Assembly (NCBI GenBank): GCA_032622095.1
Contig: CP136062.1
Location: 136,790,351 to 136,854,350, forward strand
Reading direction: 5' to 3'
Length of the DNA: 64,000 nucleotides
DNA from: Siphonodentalium dalli
Taxonomy: Eukaryota; Mollusca; Scaphopoda; Gadilida; Siphonodentaliidae
Shown: piece by piece, positions 1-14,100 of the stretch
How positions within the stretch are numbered: position 1 is the first letter of the stretch
Layout: every line of letters starts with the position of its first letter
The notes under the pieces: model-generated
Told to the model about the DNA's origin: nothing
Database searches by the model: none
What the model saw: the letters and a program-made list of their open reading frames with translations, nothing else
Program-made: the position numbers and the translations under genes

Positions 1-440
1 AATAGATTAATCAGCCAAATGTGAATCACGACATATAGTTTGTGCCTATTTGTCGTCAATACCGATACAGTCAAAATAATATACATGCTTTTATGACAGA
101 TTGTAATTTGACAACTAAAAAATAATGACATTAAGGACAATCCCGGGTTACCCCCCCCCCCCCCCCCCAAATAACTCTTTCACATAAAGATTAATAAATT
201 TTTAATAAATGTTATCTATAAAAATACTTCTAGTTCATCAAAATTATTTAAATTATTGTGTATTTTACCTGTGTCTGTTAGATTTTACGTTTTAGTCATT
301 AATTGTGAACCGACCAGAAAACGATGATTTAATTTGGCCAAAGTTTTTTTTAATTTGGCCAAAAAACATTTGGCTAAAAAAAATTTCATTTGGCTAATAA
401 AATTTTCATTTGGCTAAACTTTTGGCTAAAGTTTTGTTCG
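1..440. other. AT-rich intergenic or intronic sequence with a C18 tract
   Basis: No gene seen. Positions 151-168 are an uninterrupted run of 18 C. Between about 330 and 430 a short motif, TTTGGCTAAA or TTTGGCCAAA, recurs about seven times. This stretch should lie in the choline-transporter intron after exon 7. Confidence 0.6.
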
Positions 441-1400
441 GTCCAGCGCGAACACTGACAAGAGAGCTTGTGAAAACTTGAGCGGGCGAGCTTCAAAGGC
501 TATGTATTTCATGACGAATTCATTGAATTCACAGACAGATGTGTCTCTCAGTACTAAATGTAAATTATTTGACAAATTAATAATGCCTATTATGTTGTAT
601 GGTTGCGAAATATGGGCTACTACGTTGAAATTTCCGTTTGTTGATAACTACCCTCTTGAGCAGACACATTTAAAGTTATGTTAAAATATACTACAACTCA
701 ATAGAAAAGCGTCAAATCATGCTTCAAGGGCTGAACTAGATCGATACCACATCGGGAATATATCTAAATAAACTTCGTTTTGCACAACCGGGAAATATAA
801 TACATGATTCTTTCACAGAATCTCTATTATGTAATCTTCCAACGTGGGACACACATCTTGCGAAATGCGGTATCAATATATCACAGTCTAATAAAACGAT
901 AGGATTCACCGAAAAACTTATAATTGAGAGACTAAAATCAGAACATGTAAATAATTTCAAAAAAGATATATTCGATGACGACAAAAAGAATGGTGCTAAT
1001 AAACTAGGCACATATAGAACGTTCAAAGACAAATATGAAATAAAACCATACCTCAAACACGTCCGATCACCAACGACAAGTGAAATGTTCACCCGACTGC
1101 GTGTTAGCAATAATATATTAGCTATAGAAAAAGGCCGACACACACAGCCAAAGACGTTATTAAAAGACAGAATTTGTCTCATGTGTGATGGGAAAAAAGT
1201 TGAAACTGAAAAACATTTCATATGTTGGGATATAAGATTTTATGAAACGAGTTCTATAAAATCTTATATCCCAACATAACGAGTTGAAGATCTTGTATAT
1301 CACATGAAAAAAACTAGAGCTTTATGCCTTTTTAACAAATCAAAATCCTTAAAAGAAGCTGAAAAATGCATACATTTACAGCGTTGGCTGAGACGCTTCA
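440..1400 (+). pseudogene. LINE (non-LTR retrotransposon) remnant, C-terminal part of the RT polyprotein
   Basis: The translated pieces carry hallmarks of the end of a non-LTR reverse transcriptase. SGRASKAMYFMTNSLN is followed by KLFDKLIMPIMLYGCEIW (478-684). After stops and a frame change come LIIERLKSEHVNNF and RTFKDKYEIKPYL (about 920-1070). Then comes MFTRLRVSNNILAIEKGRH with KDRICLMCDGKKVETEKHF and C-x2-C...H spacing (1085-1230), a zinc-binding tail typical of such elements. MKKTRALCLFNKSKSLKEAEKC follows at 1304. Frames are broken by stops, and a 23-bp-arm inverted repeat interrupts it at 1221-1278, so it is dead. It sits antisense within a choline-transporter intron. Confidence 0.75.
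1221..1278. repeat. Perfect 23-bp inverted repeat inside the LINE remnant
   Basis: Arms 1221-1243 and 1256-1278 are exact reverse complements around a 12-base loop. The left arm is LINE coding sequence (after HFICWD), so the right arm appears to be an inverted duplication of it. Confidence 0.9.
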
Positions 1401-2028
1401 CAATCGTATACGAAAGTATCGCGGGCTCTGGGGCTGGCGACGGAAAATATAGTCCCCCAATTTGCCATTTCTTTTTGTGTCTATTTTCATTATTGCAACG
1501 AAGTTGGAAAAGAATTTAACTTTAACAAACAAAGCAATAATTTTGCGTTGTCTGGTGTTGTCATACGCGGCTTTTAGAAATAGCATTAATCCGTCCGAAT
1601 CAATGAAAAGACGTGCGGTAATTTTGTTGGCACAATACCAAGTGATATCTAACTAGTGAGAAATAAGGAAATATGTAATTACTTTTTAAAAGCTATAATA
1701 GGGGTTTCATATGATATAATATTCTCTAAATTTTAGCTCCTTAAATTTCGTTATTATACCTACGTCGGTTCAGTAAATATTGAGTCTTTCAGTAAAGCTT
1801 CTAAATCAAATAATTATTAGCCAATATGGAGACTAATTCCAATGTATATTGTCAACTTTTGCTTCATTCCTCAGTTTATTTTCAACGAATTTAATTAAAG
1901 AGCATTCCGATTCCGTCTCTCTAGTATGGAGTATCCCGGATGGCGGGATCTGTTTAAGCCGGATTACAGGGTAGGCGGGGGAGGGGGTCATTACCATACT
2001 ACATGTTTTATTTGTGTCTGTCCGCGCA

Positions 2029-2310
2029 GATATCCCCAGCACCGGTTAACGAATCTCAATACAATTTGGTATGGATGGTCACTTCTGTTAGGGCAGTCAA
2101 TTGAGTGCTCAATCATTTTATTGTGTGTTCAATCGTTTTTTCCTTTTCCGGTTTTCCGTTCTAGAGTTATTCATCTTTGTACATTTGGAAGTGTTGTTTT
2201 TTGTCCTTATCTCCAACACCGGTTGACGGATATCAATGAAATTTAGTATGGATGTTCACTATTATAATGGCAATCAATTGAGTGTTCAATCGTTTTGTTC
2301 ATGTTTTTCG
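2029..2310 (+). repeat. Two imperfect tandem copies of a ~180-bp unit
   Basis: ATATCCCCAGCACCGGTTAA near 2030 and TATCTCCAACACCGGTTGAC near 2209 start two similar blocks. Each continues with an AT-x-AATTTxGTATGGATG core and ends GTCAATTGAGTG or ATCAATTGAGTG. The wording resembles the tandem 3' segments of invertebrate non-LTR elements; this assignment is inference. Confidence 0.55.
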
Positions 2311-2648
2311 TTATACAGTTATTTATCTATATTTATATGAAAATGTTGGTTTTTTCCCCCAAATCGGTTCTAATTTGCCACCGTGGGGTATGCCAGCACC
2401 GCCGGTGCAATCTCTTGTTCTGTCTATAATCTATTTTTATCACATGAACACCCCTACACATGAATACTAGATTGTTCGATGTCTACTTGTATAACTGAAT
2501 GTGAGAATGCATTTGGTATTATAAAGGGTTAAACTGTGATGTGAATGTTCTCGATCTAAACCAGTCTATATTTTATATGTTCAATAATTATGTGAATTGT
2601 GGTGAAAGAATTGAAACTACCTGTCAACACGTTTATTATTATACCCAC

Positions 2649-2866
2649 CTTTGGTCGGAATATCGTTTGGTAAATGTTGTGTGTGAAGACAGTTCCTGCA
2701 GACAGGATACAGGAATCAGCCGATGACATAACGGCAGCAGCAATGGCGCCCATTCCAAAAAGAGAAACCGGGAGCGGACACAGGTACTCCAGGACCATCG
2801 GCAGCACGAAGCTTTTCCTGCTCTCGGGGATTGGGATAGGTCCATCATATCTGGTGGCGTTCCAGT
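2649..2866 (-). CDS. SLC5A7-like: Choline transporter exon 7
   Basis: Acceptor TTTCAG. The split codon completes [19 protein letters not shown], with an N-glycosylation sequon where human CHT1 is glycosylated (DWN-x-T). It continues through [20 protein letters not shown] and [19 protein letters not shown] to [16 protein letters not shown] is the conserved sodium-coordinating helix. Donor GTGGGT, phase 0. I searched 1-2640 on the minus strand for the next exon and did not find it. Confidence 0.94.
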
Positions 2867-5145
2867 CTGAAATTAATAATGACATTCATTTAATCGACGA
2901 TATATGTGTTGTCCCATACAGCCGATCGCAAGTAGCCAAGGGCCCGGACCTGCGTCGTTTTACCGAGACAGTCGTGTCGTTATGGTTTTCCCTTCCCCCT
3001 CGCCGGGCCATGGGAGACGCGCCTGGGGACCGTCGTGGAGCTAGCCGAAATTGAGCAACGTCGGGGTTCGAAGGCTGTCGATGGGTCTCGAGGTGGTCTC
3101 AAGATCGTGGTGGAGCCCCGACATGAGTCCAAATTTCTTGAATGATATCAATCTCTCACGCTGAACGTCATTACACATTTCTTTGTTGGTGTTACCGGAA
3201 GCTGAAATTAACATATGCATTCCGCCTGTGGTTGTCTGGTTGAACCGAAATTGCAAACTTGTATGGAAGAACTGATTCACATTGATCAGTTAATTGCTAT
3301 ACAGCGCACATACTGATCTAATGTATTACTTTTAGGAAGTGCACGTACATTACATAAGAGCTACCGAATTATATACACTTGAACATTTCATAACTTACCA
3401 GTAGATGCCCCCACGATCCCAATAATACATGGCGGTATGGCAAAAATCAGCGTACATATAGCTCCTACTATAGACGCCGCCATTGCCCGATTTGGTGTCT
3501 TGCATGCCAAAACTCTCTGGTACAAAACCTGCAGATAAGAATAAGGATAATATAGCCAATATATTCTCGGAATTACTGCTTATCGATCCCTTCGCACTCT
3601 CTGTCTCTCTACCCCCTTTCCCTCTCGCAATATGTTCGTCGCTGTGTAGTTATCCTGCCAATACTTAGCATTGGTATAACTATTAATATCGACTAAAACC
3701 ATTTGATATGTTTGGAAAGTGTCCTCACGAAGACATTTTGTGTGTGTTGCGATCAGTTGAGAACGAAATGTTGTCATGTGAATATCTCGCTGGACATGAC
3801 ACTTGCGCGAGTACAAAATTCGTCCATTCATTGTCTGGCAGTTGATATTTATATGCAACTTCATTTATTGTGATGTGTCTGCGAGATCATATGAATTACA
3901 CAAGGAATTGTGCATGGACTGATTCAACCCATACCCTGAGTGAGTCAAATATTTCCAAAACGTTTATCCTGGTTCGCCGAATGTCATTAGTTTCAGAGTC
4001 TACAGGTACCACGAGTCACCTATATCCCTATTATGGTAGTATTAGTGAAACTGAAGCAACGAAAGGAGTGATGCAGTTTGGAGTTGAATCGGTCATATAC
4101 AGGTTACGAGATGAATTATTATCGGGTACGAGTTGAATTTTTGGATGGTACGAACTGGCGATGGTAGAAAACGTCGTTCTCGCCTCAGACAGAATATATC
4201 ATTCTGATAATAAAGTATTTATCTATCTATCTAAGAAAAAACAATACCTGCCATGGAATTCCACCAAGCATCAGCAGAAGACCGACGTCAATATACTGAC
4301 CAATGGCTGACGTGTCAATCTCTCCAATCCAAGTGCCGCTAACCCTCGACAGGTCTACTGACTCGTGCGTCATGGCGAACGGGAATGCTAAAAACTGCAA
4401 GACAGAATATGTTAAACTCTGACGGTGCTCCCAAATAAGTTAGTCAGTATATAATATGTTGCCGTAACAGCATTATGGGATCAATGTCGGTATAGACCTA
4501 TGTAATATGATGCACATGTCACTGCATCCGATTAAATACATGCATGGATATGCATGTAGCCACCATTCACAATTTAAATTTCGTAAACATTCTAGAAGCA
4601 GAATACAACGGCAAATTGTTCAATTGAAATGACAGAATTACGCAAAACACAAGGGTCTATTTTATATTTCGTAACAAAAAGGGCGAATTGCACTGAGATC
4701 GAGGCCTCCATTTGCCGTTATCCGGAGGCCGCGAATCGGTTAATGGGCAGACCATGTCGAATGCAGAAAACAGAATACGGCCCTTGTTTCTCCAATATGT
4801 AGAAATATATGCATGGTTAGTAACAGAAGCCTCTGGAACTTTCTGACAACCCAGTTCCACCCGATCACAGTCATTACGCGCGCCGCGTGCATGTATATAC
4901 TGTCCTACAGATTCTAGATAGCTATGGGTCTGTGGGCGTTTTATTTATAGATAATGGGTTTTTTCCGGTTTTGACAATTTGCAGTAGTTCCCTATTTGCG
5001 GAGATCCCCGAATTCGCGGAGGTCCCCTAAAATGGCCGAAATATGTTGATTTTAATGATGGAACGGGTGCGTATATGTCAATTGATACGTATTTTAAACA
5101 AATAACGACACGATCATCATAATAGTGGTTTGTTCTATCAATCAT

Positions 5146-5189
<44 letters not shown>

Positions 5190-8100
5190 AATACGGAACA
5201 AGTCTTGCGACTTTACGTCCCAATAACATTATTTGCAATGTTTGTTTACAAATATATGTATCGTCATTCGATATTTATTTGTTACGAATGGCTAACGACC
5301 TTACGTTTATTACTCGCGCCGCGTGTATACTAATGTACAAATTCTTGCTTCGCCTGGGCGCTGCCATAGCGCTGGGGGTTCTATTTATAGAATGTTAATT
5401 ATTGGAACACATTGTAGTGCGACCCCGAGTCCGAGCTGTAGTGCGACCCCGAGGCCGAGCCCGGTAAAATGTGTAGTTGAGAATTTCAATTTCGTTTATT
5501 GGCGTTTACATTATGTCAATAATGTTGATTTTTGGTTTGTGATAAGCTATGCCATAAATAACAGAAATGAAAGAGATTCTATAATTACAATCATGGGTAT
5601 ATAATAGCGAGTTTGCGATACCCGTTCGACGGGTACGGGTGCCGGTAGATTGGTGAAATTCGTCACGGTCATTTGCGTACTTTGAATGCAGCACATAAAG
5701 CGATAGGGATTTGGAACGGGTAGATGTATCCCATTGACTGGTAGTCTTTCACTAAAGTTTTCTCACTCAAAAGTACATTAGTTCTATGAAATAACAGTCA
5801 GCTATGCATTAATATATTTATTGCACGATTTCATGACCAAATCTCATTGATAAATTTGTCATTTAAGCCATGTTTTATGTTCAAAGTGTCGAGGCGGCTT
5901 CTATCACTAAGATAACTATGGAACGCCGATTTGTTTACTGACAACTGTCTTCACTCAAGTAATGACGTGTTATGATTAAGAGGGTGAGTTGATGGTGCTG
6001 TACGCAGTAGTTCGACACAGGGACGTGATTATAGAGGGTCTCCGCGTTGAGAAGGGGTGTCCACCTTCAAATTCCCAACTGTACACCCCTTGAACCACAC
6101 CAAACATAGGTTTGTGCGGAATTCCAATTATGCACCACGTCCCGTTGGGCTCTGATTCCCCCAACTGATCATTCACTGTCCTGAATATTATTGTAGTCTG
6201 TTCTAAATGGATCAGTAGTCTTGTTAAAGAAGTCATGTGATTGGGGGGGGGGGGGGTCAACCTCGCCGACCAGTACGAGAACAATTTTGTAGATATGAAG
6301 CTGGAAATTGCAAAATCATAACATCTAGTGGTCTAACACCAGGCAAATTCACGCCCTTTATTGTTTTTTCTCAAATTCATTATCAGTTTTGACGAGCCAC
6401 TGAATGTGGATAGACCAGGACACACCGGGTCGACCATGGTTCGGTCTGGTGTGGGAACATTTTGAAATCTGAACATGAAAATTTATCAATTATAGACTTT
6501 CCTCAAGCTATACATTTGTTGGATATTTCCAACAGTTTGTTGGCCATATAGTCCGAATTTTTTTCTACCAAAAGTAGATATATTTGCAAATGTTGGTCAA
6601 AAACCATAAAAAAAATCCCCACTAATACATTTTTTGAAAATCATACGGAATGACAGAATAATTTCAACGTATGTTTGGTGTGTTAGGTACATGCAATTTC
6701 CAACTGTTGAACAATTTGACAAAAGTTGGGGTGAAACACCCCACCCCTCTCGCCACGTCCCCTATCGACCCGTTGTACACCGTGAATGTGTTACACGACT
6801 GAATACAACAGTTAATTTTTTGTATCTTATGTGGTTGTGACTGATTTCTCATTTTAATATAGATATTTGACATTTGAACGGACATGGCGCATTTGAACCT
6901 CAATACTGTTGTATATTGTAGTGGCCGATCGTGACACAAAATACTGATATACACACCTCACACTCGGCACAATCTTACCGTCGTCAGAGCGACTTTTGGC
7001 TGTTTTCTTTGTTTCGCATAGAAGTGAAGCAAGCGCTCTTTATTCAAACCATATAATGAATATTGTACCATTAAACACCCTTTATATTTAACAAGTTTAT
7101 TTTTTCTACCTATACATCCGGATTTATACCCAGACAAATATCCGAGTTCTTGGGATAAATATTCCCTTGCCAGACCCTTCGAAAGATTTTAACCCAGTAT
7201 CAATTATATGACTAAATATTCCCCAACTAATATAAGGGGCAATTTCTGTCTTATATCTGACTAAAAGTACATGCACGTAGGACATTCTTGGACCCTTGGT
7301 CTAAAACAACACATTATACACAGAATAATGGTTGGATTATTAAATTAGTATAATTGTATGTTTGTGCTATCATAATATATTTTCTCATGCAGGCTGAAAA
7401 TTCCATCTGTTCAAGACGAAACTCGAACGGTCTGGGAAGTTACTAATGAAAGCCAATTATTGGAAATGTTACCAAAATGAGTCAAAGAAAGACGCCAACC
7501 CCTTCCACTTTCGCCTCGTCCCTGGTGAATGCAATTCATTACCCCCGCAAATGTCCATCATATAACCATAACATCAAGTACAACGTCGGCCAAGAAAGCG
7601 AATGCAGATAACAATTTCTCTATACCATATATATTGTGCTGCAATTGGCTCACCATACATTACCCGTCGATATGCTTTATTCTACCCGTAAAACAGTTTG
7701 CGATTTCAAAACGTGTACCGGTACGGGTAGCTACCAGTACCCGTACCCGTTTGGAATCGCAAACTCGCTATTATATGATCTTGAGCGCGTTACCATTTCT
7801 GACTAAAGGTTTTCTTGTATTGTAATGCGATGCTGATGCAAAAATGGTCAGGTTACTGTGAGTCGGGCGGCTTCAGTTGGGACAAGAACCAGTCTACTGC
7901 ACGAAATTTGGCAAGTTTCTACTCAACGAAAGTAAACTCATTTTAATAATATATTTTCATATCAATATTAATACAATTGCTCGGTGAGTGAACATTTCTA
8001 CCTAGTTGTAGTCTGACTCTCATGACTGTTTATTGGCCCGCTTACGATACCAATTGCTGAACAGACTGGTTCCTGGTCCAAAAACTAACTAACTGTGAAA

Positions 8101-11100
8101 CCCGATCCTGTTTGCGATCCTGTTTTCGCATAATGAACTTCTACTGATAATAATTACGAATAGGGGACTACGTCACTAGAATTTGTGTTCTTTCTATGAG
8201 TTGTCGTTTTGCCATATCCGTAGTTACGATTATGTTTTCTGTTTTTCAATAAATAAAACCTCACAAATACATCATATATAGTAATAAGTTCGATGTCGTT
8301 TCTCTAGTCCTCAATTGTGGGAGTTGGCTCTTGAGATTGTTTCCTTAAATTGTAATCTCCATGTGGCCTTAATTTCTCTACTACCTTACTCGTATTTAAA
8401 TTCCCGCAGTATAATTTTTCGTGCATCAATGGGTGGGAGAATTTAAAACTGAGCGAAAAAATATTACGACTCTTGAGTACGAAAACCAAATCCCACGGAA
8501 CATTAGGTGGCTATATGTTAATCAGTAATTACGGGGTGTTGGGACGAATAGACCATTATATAAATGTATGATATTTGCATGCGGACAACCAAACTCAACA
8601 CTATAGTATATATTGGCAGGTAAAGAGATAAATCAATGGTTTCATCATTGGTGTTGAAATGCTTGAAAAAAAATACATATTCCATGCTGATGGTGTCCGA
8701 AAGCATCGCGCCTCTTTACTCACAACTCTGACGTGACAACGTGGTCAACCAGTAACAGATCCTCTTAAGACGCGATGATCTTTTTTTTTTCTCTTTTTTT
8801 TTGCGATGATCTTCAGTGATTTTTGCGATGATCTTCAGAAACGTTTAGGAGCTGAAACTGCCATCTGATTCAAGACTTTTACGAAAAATAATTTTGTTAG
8901 CTTTGAATTCGCCAAGCACGATGTCCGAATTCAAAGCGCACGAATTCAAAACTGCGCGGATTTAAATACGAGTATAAGATATGACAAGACAGCAACATAA
9001 TTAAGTACAAAATAATACGGTAAACTTGCGGCGAGTGGCAAGAACTTTGAACGACATGATTCTGTCACAATGGACTCGCAGCCGTCAATTCTGCGAAAAG
9101 GTTACTTTTGGGCCGTCCAAAAAATGCGACTATACTACATGTATTATAGCTATTCGTAATACTCATCAGTACATGTAATAGTTCATTATGCGAAAGGTGT
9201 CTACCAGCATGTTCTCCCGAAAATCCGTACATTATCTGCTTATAATAGAACTTATTTTAGGTAGATAATCTGATTAGAATCGCCTCATTTTGAGTCGATA
9301 ATATAATGTGCCGAAAGCGATTTGGTCACAGTATCGACTCATTCTGAGACGATTCTAATGTGATTACGTGCGGACAATGACACAAATAAGCCAACTCACG
9401 ACTTTTCAGTTGTACGTTTTTAACATGCGTTTTCACTGTGGTCCGCACCATAAAACGAAATAACGGATATGATTCCATTATGTGCTTATTTCAGAATCAA
9501 ATAATCACATTACGTAGCCTACCTATTCACATATATAGGTCGATTATTTGCGCGAGGATATGTTGGTGTCTACTGACCCCAAAGTCACTATAAATCAAAC
9601 TTACCAACCCGATGGCAATGAATATTAGCTGTATAACATCTGTGTATGCGACAGCGTAGAGTCCACCGAAGAATGTATAAATGATGGCAACAGCGGCAGA
9701 TATGACGATGGCGACGATGTTACTGATATCCAAGATGATAGAGAGGGTTGCACCTGTTTGGACATATAATTTCGCTGAATTGGTCGTTATCCCATGCATG
9801 TGTTTTCTTTCTTTTTTTGTATAAGTTACCCAAGTTTGCAAAACTGGAATTTGTTACCATGGTTTGCTGCAATTGGGTATTTTGCTACCCAGGTGTGACA
9901 ATACATGCGTACAGTATAGTTTGTGTTATTTGAATCAAGTACTTTTACGTTTAACGTATATGGTTTTGAATATTGTTGTTTGGTTCAATTAATCGAATTG
10001 AGACCATGGTGCCATTCGTCAGCATATCGATCGTTAAAATGCAATAAACAGCCTACTTTATCAATTTCGTGTCAACCATAATCTCAAATCCTTAATCAAA
10101 CAAAATCATTCTTGAAATCTCACCAACTAGACCATATTTGATCAACCTGGATAACAAAATACCAGTTTTGCGAACCTACGTAACTAATAAGTACCCAACA
10201 CATAATGGGTTAACAACCAATTTAGCCATAATACGGGTAGATTTAATGCGAATAACTAAAATAACCACCGGTGGATGCAAAACTGCGCAAGCCACAACAA
10301 ATCGACGAAGTAAGTACAGAGTGACTTCGAGATCGGCTGCAGCTTTGGTCATAGCCGTTATCAGAAATAAGTCTGCGCATGTCTATTTGCGAGGTATCTC
10401 GAACGACGATAACCGCGGCTGCAGCCGCAACGAATGCCACATTCAGTATCCAATACGAACAATATGATTGCATTCCATGTAATTTAATCATCGAACAAAC
10501 GATAAGCTCCACCTTTCCAAAACTGTTTCATGAAATTAGATAAGTGTTTTCGAAAAACAATAATCGAACCCGAAGATAACAATCAATCAACCACATTCAC
10601 TTTTTTCATTTATTCAATCATCGATTCATAATAGTACTAGTCATAATTATAATTATAGGCCTAGTTCACCAACGTATATTTATTGCCGTTTAAATTCGAG
10701 AAATAAATTATTTTACATTTACGACTGTTCTTTCCATATGAGGATAAGAGACTCGTAAATTCCAACTGTTAAAATATCTCTTATCCGATTAGTCTACTTT
10801 TGTGAACTAATTCAATCATTGTACGCCATTTTGGATATCATCGGTAGTACGAGAGATCGCATTCAGGATTTGGAGGATACGTGACGTCACATACCCAGGC
10901 CATCGGTAATTTCGAGGTCCTATTTCCGGATGCAGTTACAATTGATGAATCTCATTCCGGATTTAACCACGCCTACGCAATTACTTCCTAGTTACTATCG
11001 CTAACTCTTACAAGCCATGACGGCTATGGTGGCTCATGTGCTAGAGCGTTTAATGGTGCTATATCATTGCCAGATTCGTTTGGGCATAAAATATAAAACT

Positions 11101-14100
11101 AAAACAATAGTATTACAAAGGAGGAAACAATACAATGAAATGTTTTGATATGATTTCGGACTGACTCAATTCATGTTCCGAGATACGTCTGTAAACTCTG
11201 CACACAATAACAATTAATAATTTGCCAGACAAAAAGTATGCGAAATAATTTCGTCCTAACTCCTAAGTCATTTCTTTTTCTTCGGTGTAAATGAAATTAA
11301 CACGGTAACGCTCGGCGGGTGTTTGCAATGATTATGAAGTGAGAAAAAGTATTTGTAAAGGATAATATGTAGGGACTATTGTATACACGTAGTGAAAGTT
11401 GCCCTCTCTGCCAATCTTAATTTCTATGTGTCGGTATTTAGCAAGTAACTGGCCATACCCAGCCAGACATGTCAGTTTCTCAAAAGCAATTATAACATGA
11501 ATGACGTCAGAAATCGGTGCACGTGCTAATCAGATTTTGGCACAAATTGACAACCATTCATCTGAGTTATGCGTCGGCTTTTTTATTTTATGTACATGTG
11601 TGACGTCACACAAAGGAAGTAAAAACAAACTGTTCTTAAAGTATGTCGTGTTTGGTTTTGAGTGTAATATTAAGCCGATGGCCATTTCGAATCGCCGGGA
11701 CAAGCACCCGTGTTATTCAACCTGATATATTGGTTTTAATGAAGTTGTAAACTAATGGATGTCACAACCTATAATGGATGTGTCGGATTAACACACAGGA
11801 AACGAGGCTGCATTTCGTTTGATTTTTCATACGTTTATTCCGCGAAGTAATCGACATCAGAGAAATAATAGTTTTGTTGTTGCATAATATAACAAAATGA
11901 ACTTTAATAACACGGAAGTGATAAACTCATATGCCTTTGGGAAGAAATAGATATTGTTTAAACTGTTAGTACTTCCAACCAACTATCTGCATCCATGCAT
12001 CGACTAATACTATGTTTTGCTCTAATTTCTATTGTATAGTTTTAGTAAAATAAAACTGCTCCTTTAAATCTAACTTCTCCATGTATGATTTTTTGACACC
12101 TTGTTCATATGATAAAGAATGAGTAGAATCATTTGAAACAAGAAACTTGTATACCACCGAAACGATAATTACTGAATCCGGTATAATATTATAGAAGGTT
12201 GGATTTCTTGGAGACATTGTCTACCTAAAAGAACGGTGGTACGTGAGTTGTTTGCATCTTTGTTATGTGCTGTTGTCTCTCTTTGAAACGAAAGCTATTT
12301 CAGCAAACTATATCACTTAAAATCCGAAATATATATATATATATAGAAAGGAGTTATATTATCGTGTTAAACAACGTTTTAAAACGAGCGTAAATGCATC
12401 ATCGGGAAGCTATTTTGTTTCGGAAGAGATTGGCCTTGAACTTCGTTTGCCGTAACGCGATTGGTCAGCTACCGCTGTCTGTCAATAATCTGAGATTAAT
12501 CAATTATAGCTTCAGCCGATCTGGAGGTCGCCCACAGACTTAACCCATGCACTCAAGGTGCGTTCACACACCGGCAAATTTGACTGGCATTTTGTTTGGA
12601 AGTATTTCTATACAGACAGCTATAATTTGCCAGAAATCGGACACAAACATGCTTTTTTTTAAATGCATCTGTACCAAATCAAACAATGCTACTGAAATTT
12701 GCCTGTGAATAACTTCAACTACCTCACAAGAATCAATCATACATGTATCTGAAGGCAAATTCCAGCAGCAACGTTTTATATATAAACCCATGTTGCCGTT
12801 CATATACTGGCACCATATACAGTTTGCTACGACGAAATGCCTGCAAAAACTCCCAGACAAATTTGCCAGTGTATGAATGCGACACGGCGAATAAATTTAA
12901 CATTCCGGATTAACGAAAGTCACCAACGACACACGGACTAGCTGCTCAAACTCACGCCCTGCAGTTTAGTTAACATATATATGGAAGAGAGGTGTTCGTG
13001 TCACACAACATGAAGATATGAAATATCACCAACAATATGATTCTGAACACTGATTTCTCTTGAACGTCAGACAATTCTTGATATTATTATTTTTGATTGA
13101 ATTTTGTCGGCGCAAATGGAGAAATTCTGACTGGATAGTTTATGTGTTAATTGTATATAGATTGGAGAATGCCGGAGAATGGGACCGAGTGGCTCAATAT
13201 TACGTTTGCATAATAGAGGAACATTCATGAACTTCAACGTATGGTTGATGTGTAAGGCGTAACTGTATACGTGCACGCTTCGTTATACACGTATATACAT
13301 ACCCAATGCTGATAAAATGGCTGCTCCCCAAAACACATCACCGAGTAGTTGCGGAATGAACAACAGAGCACCGACCTCATTTCCATACTTTATTTGGAAT
13401 GGGTCGAACATGGTGATATACCCCTCTCGTCGCATCTTTCTGGCATAGAAGATTCCAGCTGAAATTTGAGTAAGTATATTGAATGGTATCAGGGTGATTT
13501 AGTTAAAATAATAAGTCATATAACAACCGTCTTGATTGGCAAGTAGCTGTCACGGCGGGGAATCACGTGGTTTCGACGTTGGTGAGTACCACGAATACAA
13601 AATGGCCGAGGCTAATGCAAACGAACAAAAAATATAATATATGAGGGACTGACACAAAACATCGCATTTAGACTATTACGAGCATATGATAGTTTTTTTT
13701 TTAAACAAGTTGATACTCAGTGGTTTTCTGTAACATTCTGACCAAAGTTGCCAGTCGGATGTGCGTGGAATACACCAGTATATACATCTTGGAGAATCCT
13801 TCGACTGACAACTTAGGTCAGAATGTTAGAGCGAACAAACATGAATTTGGACACAAATGAGGTATCATCTTGTTTGAAAAATAGTATAGCATCTGCTCGT
13901 TGCTGACAAAATACTATGTAATAACTTAGTGCATTACCGTACCCTTTTCTTTGTTTCTAGTCGCGTTTTTGATCGCCTCAGCAATTTTGAATGCATGATA
14001 CTCATCAACTCGAACTATGTTGGCATCATTTTATGATATACCACGTTGGATTGTGCCACAAAACATTACTTCTTAGTCATAGTCTTAAAGTTTCAACTTA

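Noticed and set aside
736-1221. 161-codon minus-strand ORF
   Set aside because: Exact antisense of the LINE coding remnant.
1-2640. Next choline-transporter exon (C-terminal helices)
   Set aside because: I looked on the minus strand for residues corresponding to the human segment after NIYQLSFRQ and found none; it must be beyond the left edge.
4945-5333. Poly-Asp and poly-His proteins
   Set aside because: The (CAT)n microsatellite read on two strands.
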